This document shows, one piece after another, positions 1 to 5,472 of a DNA stretch of 5,725 nucleotides. Source of the DNA: a bacterium (lineage in GTDB: Bacteria > Chloroflexota > Dormibacteria > UBA8260 > Bog-877). Made by a program: the position numbers and the translations under genes. Numbering within the stretch: the stretch's first letter is position 1; every line of letters starts with the position of its first letter. Location of the stretch: assembly GCA_021791455.1 (NCBI GenBank), contig JAJYWM010000120.1:1-5725 (forward strand), read 5' to 3'. The notes below the pieces were generated by a model. The model searched no databases. It was not told the origin of the DNA and worked only from the letters and a program-made list of their open reading frames with translations.

Positions 1-52
1 ATTTGACTTCGGAACGGACGTCTGCGGATGCTTGCGAACAAACGTGCCCGAA
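1..52. mobile_element. Probable terminal end of an integrated element (mostly outside window)
   Basis: This stretch sits directly upstream of a tRNA-Cys 3' half, where the tRNA's D-arm, acceptor 5' strand and anticodon 5' stem should be. It contains none of them: no GGCGACT to pair with the acceptor strand, and CCGAA instead of GCGGT before the anticodon loop. By the usual geometry of integration into tRNA 3' ends, the DNA left of the duplicated tRNA segment belongs to the inserted element. No integrase, terminal repeat or reading frame is visible in these 52 bases, so the assignment rests only on the adjoining att-like segment. Confidence 0.35.
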
Positions 53-96
53 CTGCAAAACCGCGATCCCGGGTTCGATTCCCGGAGTCGCCTCCA
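53..96 (+). other. Truncated tRNA-Cys(GCA) 3' half, probable attachment site (attR-like)
   Basis: The segment reads as the 3' half of a tRNA-Cys. It has the anticodon loop CTGCAAA (53-59, anticodon GCA at 55-57), the anticodon 3' stem ACCGC (60-64), a four-base variable region, and a perfect T-arm with CCGGG (69-73), loop TTCGATT and CCCGG (81-85). The acceptor 3' strand AGTCGCC (86-92), discriminator T and encoded CCA follow. The U73 discriminator fits cysteine. The 5' half is missing: bases 48-52 cannot pair with the anticodon stem and no D-arm precedes it, so it cannot fold as a tRNA. The break point at the anticodon loop is a known crossover region for tyrosine-recombinase integration into tRNA genes. 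The intact gene would then lie at the other end of the element, to the left. Alternatives are a decayed tRNA or a tRNA interrupted by an intron; no group I intron core is visible in the 52 bases available. Confidence 0.8.
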
Positions 97-438
97 GCAG
101 ATCGAGATCAAATCGGGCCACTTGGCGGGTCATAAGGTCGGTTACTGAGGAGGTTTGACCCCTAAGTTGACCCCAACCGAAGACCATCGCAGTCAGAAGA
201 CGTTGGCGGTGGGCTGGGGTGGGAGCCGGGACCCTTCGCTCTTCTTCGACCATGGCCCGCCTGCAGCCGTCAATCCGTCCTTCGTCCGCGTTGCCGACTG
301 TGAGGTTCCACGATGGTCACGTCCCGCCATTTACACCAACACGCGGGACGTGCCCGGGCGTTCCACGAACCGTTGTGGCAGGAAGCTGCACCGCCCGGTC
401 CGAGGCAGCCTCTGCGGGCCGGCCAACGTTCTGTTTCG
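97..438. other. Intergenic stretch without a convincing gene
   Basis: About 340 bases separate the tRNA fragment from the stop of the minus-strand lipoprotein gene. Plus-strand open frames run through it, but they continue deep into the antisense of the lipoprotein gene, match no recognisable family and are Arg/Ser/Pro-rich as expected of shadow frames. An AGGAGGT at 148-154 lacks a start codon at useful spacing. The octamer TTGACCCC occurs twice in tandem (155-162 and 167-174). A strong inverted repeat lies at 318-352. No T-rich terminator follows the tRNA segment. Confidence 0.6.
318..352. terminator. Perfect 10-bp stem-loop downstream of the lipoprotein gene
   Basis: CACGTCCCGC (318-327) is perfectly complementary to GCGGGACGTG (343-352), with a 15-base loop that is AC-rich on the plus strand. 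It lies about 87 bases beyond the stop codon of the minus-strand lipoprotein gene, so a role as a transcription terminator without a U-tract, as often proposed in actinomycetes, is possible. There is no T-run on either side. GTTCCACGA is repeated on both flanks (305-313 and 360-368), which could instead point to a protein-binding site. Confidence 0.4.
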
Positions 439-1662
439 TCACTGGCTCAGCTGCGGTCGCTGGGACAGTGGAGTCCGCTCAAGTACCTGCCAGTTGGCGC
501 CCTGGTCCGTGCTGCTCGCGACCACCAGCTGGGTCCCATCCACCACCGCGACCGACCAGTGGCTGCGCACGGCACTTATCTCACCGTCGTAGCCTGCGTC
601 AAAGGTCGCGTTCTGCCATTCCAGGAATGGGAGCCGTCGGCACATCCACCTGCGACCCACGGCGTTCGTTTCGCAGAGACCGGGAGCCGAAGCCTGAGTC
701 GACGGTGTGGGGTCGCGGACCGTCCCTATCACCAGGGTCCGGCCACGTGCCACAGTGACCACTTGACCATCGGTGGCACCGGTCTGCTCGACGCCACCTG
801 CTGGTACCTGGCCAGTGGGCACCGGGACGTAGCCGCCGCCCTCCTCCTGGGTCCATCTGGCGCCTCCGTCGACACTTCCGTAGATCTCGACGGCCGGATT
901 GCCCATGAGAGTCCCGTCGGCATAGATGGCGACCAGATGGCCGCCCCCTAATGTCGCCAGCGACGCTTTCCAATGTCGGTACACAGCATGCTTAAATCGA
1001 AGTTGGACCTTCCAGGTTCGACCTCCGTTCGATGTCACAGCTATGCCGGAGGGGCCAGCGAGCCAACCCAGCGTCTCATTCACGAAGTGGACATCTGAGG
1101 CGGGGAGTGGAGTTTCGATCCGCGTCAGCCGCATGCTGGGTTCGCTGATCCGGTGGAGGCCGGTGCTGGTCACGGCGTAGGCGGTGTCGGGAGATGGAGC
1201 CTGGACGCTGCACACGGGCGGTCCAGGGCTCAACGTCCAAGAAATGCCCAGGTTTCTCGACACGAGCAGCCCTGAGGTGGTGGCTGCCACCGTCGTGTGC
1301 TTCGAGGTCCAGGCGAGCTGGTGGATGAAGAGGTGGTCAGTCACGAAGACCGTCTGCCAGGTTCGGCCTCCGTTCGCTGTGCGCTGAATGGCCGCCCAGG
1401 AGATACCGTTGGCTGACTCGTGATTGAACGCGACCACCCCGAGCTCGCCGCTTGCGAAGGCCACGCTGACCTCTTGTTGCGAAGTCTCACCGAGCGAACA
1501 CCCGTTGTCGGCGGATGACGAACCGGTCCGCGAAGTGGGCACAGGACTCGTTGGTGGGGGGGCCGCCGTGGTGGTCGGTGCCGGTGAGCTCCCCGAGGGG
1601 GCGCAGGAGCTCAGGACGGGCGCAAGAAGGAGGAGCAAGGTGGGGAGCAGGGTTCGGCGCAC
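439..1662 (-). CDS. Secreted lipoprotein with Asp-box (BNR-like) beta-propeller repeats
   Basis: The 407-residue product starts with a lipoprotein signal peptide: MRR, a Leu-rich core, then lipobox LSSC with the lipidated cysteine at 20. A Ser/Thr/Pro-rich linker (about 21-50) follows, as for proteins tethered outside the actinobacterial membrane. Five Asp-box motifs, typical of sialidase/BNR and Ycf48-like propellers, mark beta-hairpins: TANGGRTW (95-102), SRNLGISW (135-142), TSNGGRTW (210-217), SVDGGARW (263-270) and STDQGANW (384-391). No sialidase catalytic set is apparent, so a binding or scaffolding role is likelier than hydrolysis. Four further cysteines (55, 151, 330, 341) could form disulfides. 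The start is GTG with GGAG about 12 bases upstream; an ATG four bases upstream is out of frame. A 10-bp palindrome, ACCCATGGGT (1661-1670), overlaps the start. The gene is divergent from the next and ligand and substrate are unknown. Confidence 0.85.
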   Translation of the reverse strand: MRRTLLPTLLLLLAPVLSSCAPSGSSPAPTTTAAPPPTSPVPTSRTGSSSADNGCSLGETSQQEVSVAFASGELGVVAFNHESANGISWAAIQRTANGGRTWQTVFVTDHLFIHQLAWTSKHTTVAATTSGLLVSRNLGISWTLSPGPPVCSVQAPSPDTAYAVTSTGLHRISEPSMRLTRIETPLPASDVHFVNETLGWLAGPSGIAVTSNGGRTWKVQLRFKHAVYRHWKASLATLGGGHLVAIYADGTLMGNPAVEIYGSVDGGARWTQEEGGGYVPVPTGQVPAGGVEQTGATDGQVVTVARGRTLVIGTVRDPTPSTQASAPGLCETNAVGRRWMCRRLPFLEWQNATFDAGYDGEISAVRSHWSVAVVDGTQLVVASSTDQGANWQVLERTPLSQRPQLSQ

Positions 1663-1920
1663 CCATGGGTAACGCTCCGTCTGCCACCGATGTTCCGGCG
1701 GCCCGGGCTCAGGAGTCAGCGCGCCACCACGCGCTTGGCCCTGATACCGGCGTCTTCAGCACGGCCCCTGGAATCAGAGCCTCGTGGCGATGGCCTGACC
1801 GGGCTCGCTCTTGCCGAACTCGACACGGTCGGTGCGGCCGGGCGGGACTGAAGCAGGGAGTTCGCCCCGCGTGCGTGGATGCGGGTGTGTCGCCGGTCCG
1901 ATCCTGCGCGAAGCTTCGGC

Positions 1921-1950
1921 TGGACACGGTGATGATGGGCGACGTAGCCT
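1921..1950 (+). promoter_or_regulatory. Sigma70-type promoter for the small membrane protein, leaderless layout
   Basis: A -35 element TGGACA (1921-1926) and a -10 element TAGCCT (1945-1950) are separated by 18 bases. The GTG start codon begins seven bases after the last T of the -10, which is where transcription would begin. No Shine-Dalgarno sequence precedes the GTG, so a leaderless mRNA is expected. Confidence 0.6.
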
Positions 1951-1956
1951 CTGGGC

Positions 1957-2355
1957 GTGGACCAGACAGGCGCGGCCCCGACTTCGGTTCGCGATCGCAC
2001 CCAGGCGGAGTGCGCCGTACGAAGGCTGCTCTTCATCAGCGAGGCGGACCCCCGCCCCAGCGATGCCGAGGTCGAGCGGGTCTTCAGTCTCTCCCTGGCT
2101 CTGTCGGCGATGCGCTGCATCTTCACCTACATGGTGATGCCCTTCCTGTTGCCCACGATCGGGGCGCTGGCGGGGGCCGGGCCGGTGGTGGGTGTCTTTC
2201 TTTCAGCGGTCGCCCTCGTGTTCGACGTACGGGCGATTCGTGCCTTCTGGCGCGCCGACGACCCCCGGCGCTGGTCGATGACGGCGCTCTATCTGTTCGT
2301 GATCGTCTTCGTCTTGGTGCTGTTGGCGCTGGATCTCCACAGCATCCATCTCTGA
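1957..2355 (+). CDS. Small conserved-type membrane protein, function unknown
   Basis: The 132-residue product has a hydrophilic N-terminal region (1-43) and about three hydrophobic segments: 44-70, 75-92 and 108-125. A charged loop between the second and third holds RAFWRADDPRRW (95-106). The composition (long Val/Leu/Phe stretches, positive charges beside the helices) and third-position G+C support a real inner-membrane protein. I recall similar short hypothetical membrane proteins in actinobacterial genomes but cannot name a family. GTG at 1957 is preferred because a good -35/-10 pair ends six bases before it, implying a leaderless transcript. It is divergent from the lipoprotein gene, with 294 bases between them, and followed by a long gap. 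No function can be assigned. Confidence 0.7.
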   Translation: MDQTGAAPTSVRDRTQAECAVRRLLFISEADPRPSDAEVERVFSLSLALSAMRCIFTYMVMPFLLPTIGALAGAGPVVGVFLSAVALVFDVRAIRAFWRADDPRRWSMTALYLFVIVFVLVLLALDLHSIHL

Positions 2356-2706
2356 TCGTGTTCCCGGCCAGGGGCAGAGCGCCGCGCTCGAGCCGGCGCA
2401 CTCGCCCATGCCACAGGTCATGGCCGGCTGCTGTTGCCTCGCTGGGAGCGTCGGGACACCGATAGAGTGCGCCGCCTGGTCCGGGATCGGCCCGCGGCAG
2501 GTTCGGGAAGACCCCTGCTCCCGGGCCGAACGCCTCCCGCATCGGGGACGCCGGGGCCGACGGCACCCCATGCTGATCCCTGTGCCAGAGGGCCGCTGCC
2601 GGCCCGGGCGCGCCGTTGGTACCAGGATTGGTGATCACCTTCCCAGCAACCTGCCGAAGCGCGATGGGGATGCATCCTTGACCGGTCCGGCACCGCGGCC
2701 AGGGGT

Positions 2707-2755
2707 GAGCCGGTTCCGCCTCCCGCGGGTTTGCACAGGGTGGCGGAAGCGGCTC
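2707..2755. terminator. Large stem-loop upstream of the transporter gene
   Basis: GAGCCGGTTCCGCC (2707-2720) pairs with GGCGGAAGCGGCTC (2742-2755) over 14 positions with a single G-G mismatch. The 21-base loop contains the palindrome CCCGCGGG (2722-2729), which can form its own small hairpin. No T-run follows. It ends about 50 bases before the transporter start, upstream of the inferred transcription start, so it could end read-through from the left or act as a DNA-level binding site. Confidence 0.4.
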
Positions 2756-2792
2756 CCAAGGCCCACTGTCCCGGCGCAGCCCCCGGTCCCAC

Positions 2793-2798
2793 TACCTT
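2793..2798 (+). promoter_or_regulatory. -10 element of a leaderless transporter promoter
   Basis: TACCTT fits the TANNNT -10 pattern and is followed by six bases and then the GTG start, the same spacing as for the gene at 1957. No Shine-Dalgarno sequence precedes the GTG. A convincing -35 at 16-19 bases upstream is not visible, so the call rests on the -10 and its position. Confidence 0.4.
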
Positions 2799-2804
2799 GA
2801 TTGT

Positions 2805-3785
2805 GTGAGCATTCAGCATCGGTTCCGTCCCGGCGCGGTCACCCGGGACTTCGGGTCTGGCGACCTGCTGGTGCTGGGTGCGACCGCCATCTGGAGCGTC
2901 AATGTGGTGGCGGTGAAACTGGCGCTGCACCAGAGTGGCCCCCTGACCTATTCGGCGATCCGGTATCTGGTCGGCGGCGTGGCTCTGCTCGGTCTGGCGC
3001 GCTGGATTGACGGCCCTCTGCCGAGGCTGTCGCGGGGGCAATGGCGGCTGGTCGCCGTGCTGGCGCTGTTCGGGGTGCTAATCAACCAGTCGAGCTTCAC
3101 CGGGTCTTTGGCCCTGACCAACGCCGACAACGTCGCCATGATCTCGGGCACCACGCCGCTGTTGGTCGCCCTCTGGGTCGCATATCGCCATCGTCAGCGC
3201 TTCCGCGCCCGGGTCTGGGTCGGGCTGGCGATAGGGTTCGCGGGCCTGTTCCTGGTGGTCGGGGCCGGGGCCGCCGGCTGGTCGAGCTGGTTCGGCATCG
3301 TGGTCGCCCTCGGCAACCCGATCAGCTGGGCGGTCTACTTGCTGGTGCTGCCCCGCCTGTTGGGCAGACTCCCACCGCTTACACTTGCCGCTCTGATATC
3401 CCTGCTGGGGGCGGCCATGCTAGTACCCTTCGGGGCCGCCCAGGCGTTGGCCCAACCTCCTCATCCAACGTTCGGCTGGCTCGGATTGCTCGCCTACAGC
3501 GCGCTGGGGGCGGTGGCGCTGACCACCTGGATGTACCTGCCTGGAGTCAGCCGCCTGGGTCCGGCCCGGACCGCCATCTACAGCTACCTCCAGCCGTTCC
3601 TGGCCCTGGTGGCGGCCCTGCTGATCGTGGGTGAGCCCATTCTTCCCCTGCAGCTGCTGGGCGGCCTGGTGATGTTGGTGGGAGTCGCGATGGGCCGCCC
3701 CCGGGCGCGACCGACCAGGAGCGGTCGCGATGGCGCGCCGGTGGTCGTCACCGCGCCTGCGGTCTCGCCCAACCATGCCAGTTGA
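2805..3785 (+). CDS. EamA/DMT-family transporter (RhaT/YdcZ-like permease)
   Basis: The 326-residue product is a drug/metabolite transporter superfamily protein with the usual two tandem EamA repeats and about ten membrane helices. Approximate positions are 20-42, 48-65, 81-98, 107-127, 136-153 for the first repeat and 162-182, 190-212, 224-246, 260-276, 280-296 for the second. Family-typical stretches are the N-terminal GATAIWSVNVVAVKLAL, LTNADNVAMISGTTPLLVAL (104-123) and YSYLQPFLALVAALLIVGEP (259-278). Length is normal, with an extra hydrophilic C-terminal tail of about 30 residues. Members export or import small metabolites, amino acids or drugs across the cytoplasmic membrane; the substrate cannot be read from sequence. 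GTG is chosen because the family-like region begins soon after it and a -10 element sits six bases before. The gene stands alone and is convergent with the methyltransferase, 65 bases away. Confidence 0.92.
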   Translation: MSIQHRFRPGAVTRDFGSGDLLVLGATAIWSVNVVAVKLALHQSGPLTYSAIRYLVGGVALLGLARWIDGPLPRLSRGQWRLVAVLALFGVLINQSSFTGSLALTNADNVAMISGTTPLLVALWVAYRHRQRFRARVWVGLAIGFAGLFLVVGAGAAGWSSWFGIVVALGNPISWAVYLLVLPRLLGRLPPLTLAALISLLGAAMLVPFGAAQALAQPPHPTFGWLGLLAYSALGAVALTTWMYLPGVSRLGPARTAIYSYLQPFLALVAALLIVGEPILPLQLLGGLVMLVGVAMGRPRARPTRSGRDGAPVVVTAPAVSPNHAS

Positions 3786-3800
3786 GTTCCGGGCGCACAT

Positions 3801-3830
3801 CCCCCTGGCGACCCGAACTTCCAGGGACGG
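3801..3830. terminator. Possible shared terminator between convergent genes
   Basis: In the 65-base gap between two converging genes, CCCTGG (3803-3808) pairs with CCAGGG (3821-3826) around a 12-base loop. The stem can extend by CC (3801-3802) with GG (3829-3830) across a two-base bulge. There is no U-tract in either direction. Position favours a bidirectional terminator, but the stem is short. Confidence 0.35.
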
Positions 3831-3850
3831 GGGAGCTTCGCGGCGACCGC

Positions 3851-4624
3851 TCAGGAGTTGGTTGGGCTCAACACCGCGTGCAGACCGCGTAGATCTCGAT
3901 CCTCGTCTCTCAGCGTTGCGACGACGTTAAGGCCGAGAGTCGACAGGAGCGGATTCAGGTGGCCGAGCTGACGTCCGCCGAGCTCCAGGAGCAGGTGGCC
4001 GCCGGGGCGCAGCCAGGTGGGAGCTGCGGCGCAGGCGCCCTCGACCAGCCGAAGCCCATTGGGCCCGCCATCTAGCGCGTCCCTGGGTTCGAACTCCGCC
4101 ACATCGTGGGGGAGGTAGGCCATTTCCGAGGAGGGCACATAGGGAAGCACAGCGGTGATGACATCGACGCCGTTGCGCCAGCCGGAAGGGGCCGGTCCGA
4201 ACATGTCCCCTTCGACGACGGTCACTCCATTGCTGCGGGCGCACGCTGCGGCCACCGGGTCACGATCTATCCCAATCACGGCCGCATGCGGGTGCGCCCT
4301 CAGCATCACCATCGCCACCGCGCCGCTGCCGGTGCCGAGGTCGATGGCGCGGCCGCGCCGTGGAAGCAGGGCGGCGGCAAGGCGGGCCAGCGGCTCGCTG
4401 TGAGCTCGAGGCACATACACCCCGGGTGCTACCTTCACGTCCAGGCCGCAGAAGGACACCGTGCCCGTGATCCACGCCAGCGGCTCGCCCATCTCCCGCC
4501 GGCATACCAGTTGCTCCAGGAGTTGCACGTCAGCCCGGGCCTTTCGCAGCAGCTGCTCCGCCTCCACTTCGGGAAACACACACCCAGCCCGTCTGAGTCG
4601 TTCCACGACCTGCGCCCGGCTCAC
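3851..4624 (-). CDS. PrmC/HemK-related protein-(glutamine-N5) methyltransferase, altered NPPY motif
   Basis: The 257-residue product matches the actinobacterial PrmC-related class (TIGR03704-like, usually about 250 residues, substrate unknown). PrmC itself uses S-adenosylmethionine to methylate the GGQ glutamine of release factors. Visible features are an N-terminal helical substrate domain, EPLAWITG (47-54), VPR (71-73), SAM-binding motif DLGTGSGAVA (95-104), the acidic D120 in IGIDRDP, EGD (138-140), and EPRDALDGGPNGL (179-191). Where PrmC proteins have (N)PPY and this class typically N-x-P-Y, this one has VLPY (159-162): the asparagine that contacts the target glutamine is replaced by valine. 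The open frame extends upstream to 4807, but those 61 residues do not look like the family. GTG at 4624 has GGGAG 11 bases upstream and gives the expected length. The 278 bases before it hold palindromes but no gene. It may be non-methylating or have another substrate. Confidence 0.85.
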   Translation of the reverse strand: MSRAQVVERLRRAGCVFPEVEAEQLLRKARADVQLLEQLVCRREMGEPLAWITGTVSFCGLDVKVAPGVYVPRAHSEPLARLAAALLPRRGRAIDLGTGSGAVAMVMLRAHPHAAVIGIDRDPVAAACARSNGVTVVEGDMFGPAPSGWRNGVDVITAVLPYVPSSEMAYLPHDVAEFEPRDALDGGPNGLRLVEGACAAAPTWLRPGGHLLLELGGRQLGHLNPLLSTLGLNVVATLRDEDRDLRGLHAVLSPTNS

Positions 4625-4628
4625 GGAC

Positions 4629-4646
4629 GGCTCAGCTCCCAGAGCC
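4629..4646 (-). promoter_or_regulatory. Ribosome binding site of the methyltransferase in a hairpin loop
   Basis: On the minus strand the leader reads GGCTC, loop TGGGAGCT, GAGCC, so the GGGAG Shine-Dalgarno sequence would sit in the loop of a 5-bp stem. The GTG start begins five bases after the hairpin. The structure could modulate initiation, but a 5-bp stem in GC-rich DNA may be chance. Confidence 0.3.
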
Positions 4647-4902
4647 CCGGGCCGATTGAGGACTGCCGGCCGGCACCAACCGCATCCGCCCCAGCCCTCT
4701 TCCCGGCTGTTACCTGACGCCGAGCTGCAGGGGCGCCGCGCGGGGTCGGCAGGACCCAGCCGGCTGCGGATCGAAGCGCTGCTCCAGTCACCATCTGGCC
4801 CCACCACAGGAGCGGCTATCGCCGTCGGCTGCGGTCGAGTTCACCACCTGGGGTGTGGCCCCAGTGGCGGCAGCGACCAAGCAGCCGATGGCTTGGTCCG
4901 GG

Positions 4903-5397
4903 TCAGGCAGGCGGGCGCTGGGCGCCCAGATTGGCGCAGGCCTCGCACACCTGCGGGGGGATGACTCCGGCGCTCATCAGCACCGCGAAGAGACGGCAGC
5001 CGATACACAGGCCCACTCCCGCCTCGAGACCGGCGGCCAGCGCCAGCACCCCGAGCATGGTGTACGTGGCCACCTCCAGGTGCCAGCCAAAGTAGAGGAG
5101 GGTCGCGAGTACGGTGAGCGTCGCCCCGATCCCTTGAGCAAAGCGCTTCGGAGGCCCGGGGACTAGCCGCGGCGAGGAGGCGATCCGGGGCGCCACCAGG
5201 CGGGTCGCGATCTGTCCGAGTGGGCTGAATGTCGGTCCGCTGGCGACCCGCGCCAGAAATCCATAGGCGAGAACCGCGCTCAGCCACGGCAGCTGGCCGA
5301 TGATCGCGGTGAGAGCCACGACAAGCACTCCCGCCGCCACCACCCGGCTTGCCACTTCATTCACCGGGTTGGGGAAGGTGGGCCAGCGGTAGAACAT
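4903..5397 (-). CDS. DUF4395 family membrane protein with two CxxC motifs
   Basis: The 164-residue product has the signature layout of actinobacterial DUF4395 proteins. It begins with FPNPVNEVASRVVAAG (8-23). Helices follow at about 15-33 and 37-53, then LAYGFLAR and SGPTFSPLGQIATRLVAPR (53-71), and GPPKRFAQG (81-89). Two more helices (about 87-103 and 107-130) and a cysteine-rich C-terminus complete it. CIGC (131-134) lies at the end of helix four and CEAC (151-154) near the C-terminus. The biochemical role of the family is unknown. ATG at 5397 is preferred over an in-frame TTG at 5436 because GGAG lies seven bases upstream of the ATG, while the TTG overlaps a likely -10 element. The gene lies 75 bases after a DsbA-family gene in the same direction, which with the cysteine pairs suggests a thiol-redox link (inference). 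Confidence 0.88.
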   Translation of the reverse strand: MFYRWPTFPNPVNEVASRVVAAGVLVVALTAIIGQLPWLSAVLAYGFLARVASGPTFSPLGQIATRLVAPRIASSPRLVPGPPKRFAQGIGATLTVLATLLYFGWHLEVATYTMLGVLALAAGLEAGVGLCIGCRLFAVLMSAGVIPPQVCEACANLGAQRPPA

Positions 5398-5434
5398 GCG
5401 ATAACTCCAAGGCTCGTCGAACCTGTCACCAGAC

Positions 5435-5463
5435 AAACTACCACACTTGTCCGGTGCCGTCGA
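5435..5463 (-). promoter_or_regulatory. Probable promoter of the DUF4395 gene
   Basis: On the minus strand, TCGACG (5463-5458) and TAGTTT (5440-5435) are 17 bases apart, and the -10 is preceded by TGG, an extended -10 (TGn). Transcription would begin near 5428, leaving a leader of about 30 bases that carries the GGAG (5405-5408) before the ATG. The gene could thus be expressed alone as well as by read-through from the upstream DsbA-like gene. Confidence 0.5.
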
Positions 5464-5472
5464 TGGTTGAGC

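Larger units (their letters stand above)
2356..2804. other. Long intergenic region with palindromes and a stem-loop
   Basis: This 449-base gap holds no gene I can support. Several open frames on both strands cross it, including one on the minus strand from 2638 to 2123, but they are Pro/Gly/Arg-rich, resemble no family, and overlap the antisense of the membrane protein gene. Recognisable structures are two adjacent palindromes (TGGTACCA at 2617-2624, GGTGATCACC at 2630-2639), a 14-bp stem-loop at 2707-2755 and a -10-like element just before the transporter. A degenerated gene cannot be excluded. Confidence 0.5.

Noticed and set aside
1..96. tmRNA 3' end or intact tRNA
   Set aside because: The 3' part looks like a tRNA, but the tmRNA 3' end normally carries the AGCTCCACC-type acceptor strand and lacks a GCA anticodon arm. 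An intact tRNA is excluded because no upstream bases pair with the acceptor or anticodon stems.
155..951. Plus-strand open frames of 145, 179 and 212 codons
   Set aside because: They lie largely antisense to the well-supported lipoprotein gene, have Arg/Ser/Pro-rich translations without family resemblance, and lack properly spaced ribosome binding sites.
1515..2465. Plus-strand 316-codon open frame
   Set aside because: It covers the divergent intergenic region and a different frame of the membrane protein gene. The translation is Arg/Gly/Ser-rich with no domain, as expected of an out-of-frame reading in GC-rich DNA.
2123..2638. Minus-strand 171-codon open frame filling the long gap
   Set aside because: Third-position G+C is moderately high, but half of it is antisense to the membrane protein gene, the sequence is Pro/Gly/Ala-rich, no family is recognisable and spacing of the upstream purines is poor.
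4625..4807. N-terminal extension of the methyltransferase to the ATG at 4807
   Set aside because: The extra 61 residues are unlike the family, contain no domain, and would make the protein much longer than its relatives. GTG at 4624 has a Shine-Dalgarno sequence and gives normal length.
4106..4964. Plus-strand open frames opposite the methyltransferase
   Set aside because: They are shadows of the methyltransferase gene and its upstream region, with His/Arg/Pro-rich translations and no recognisable motifs.
5398..5436. TTG at 5436 as start of the DUF4395 protein
   Set aside because: TTG overlaps a likely -10 element, adds residues not typical of the family, and the ATG at 5397 has GGAG at ideal spacing.
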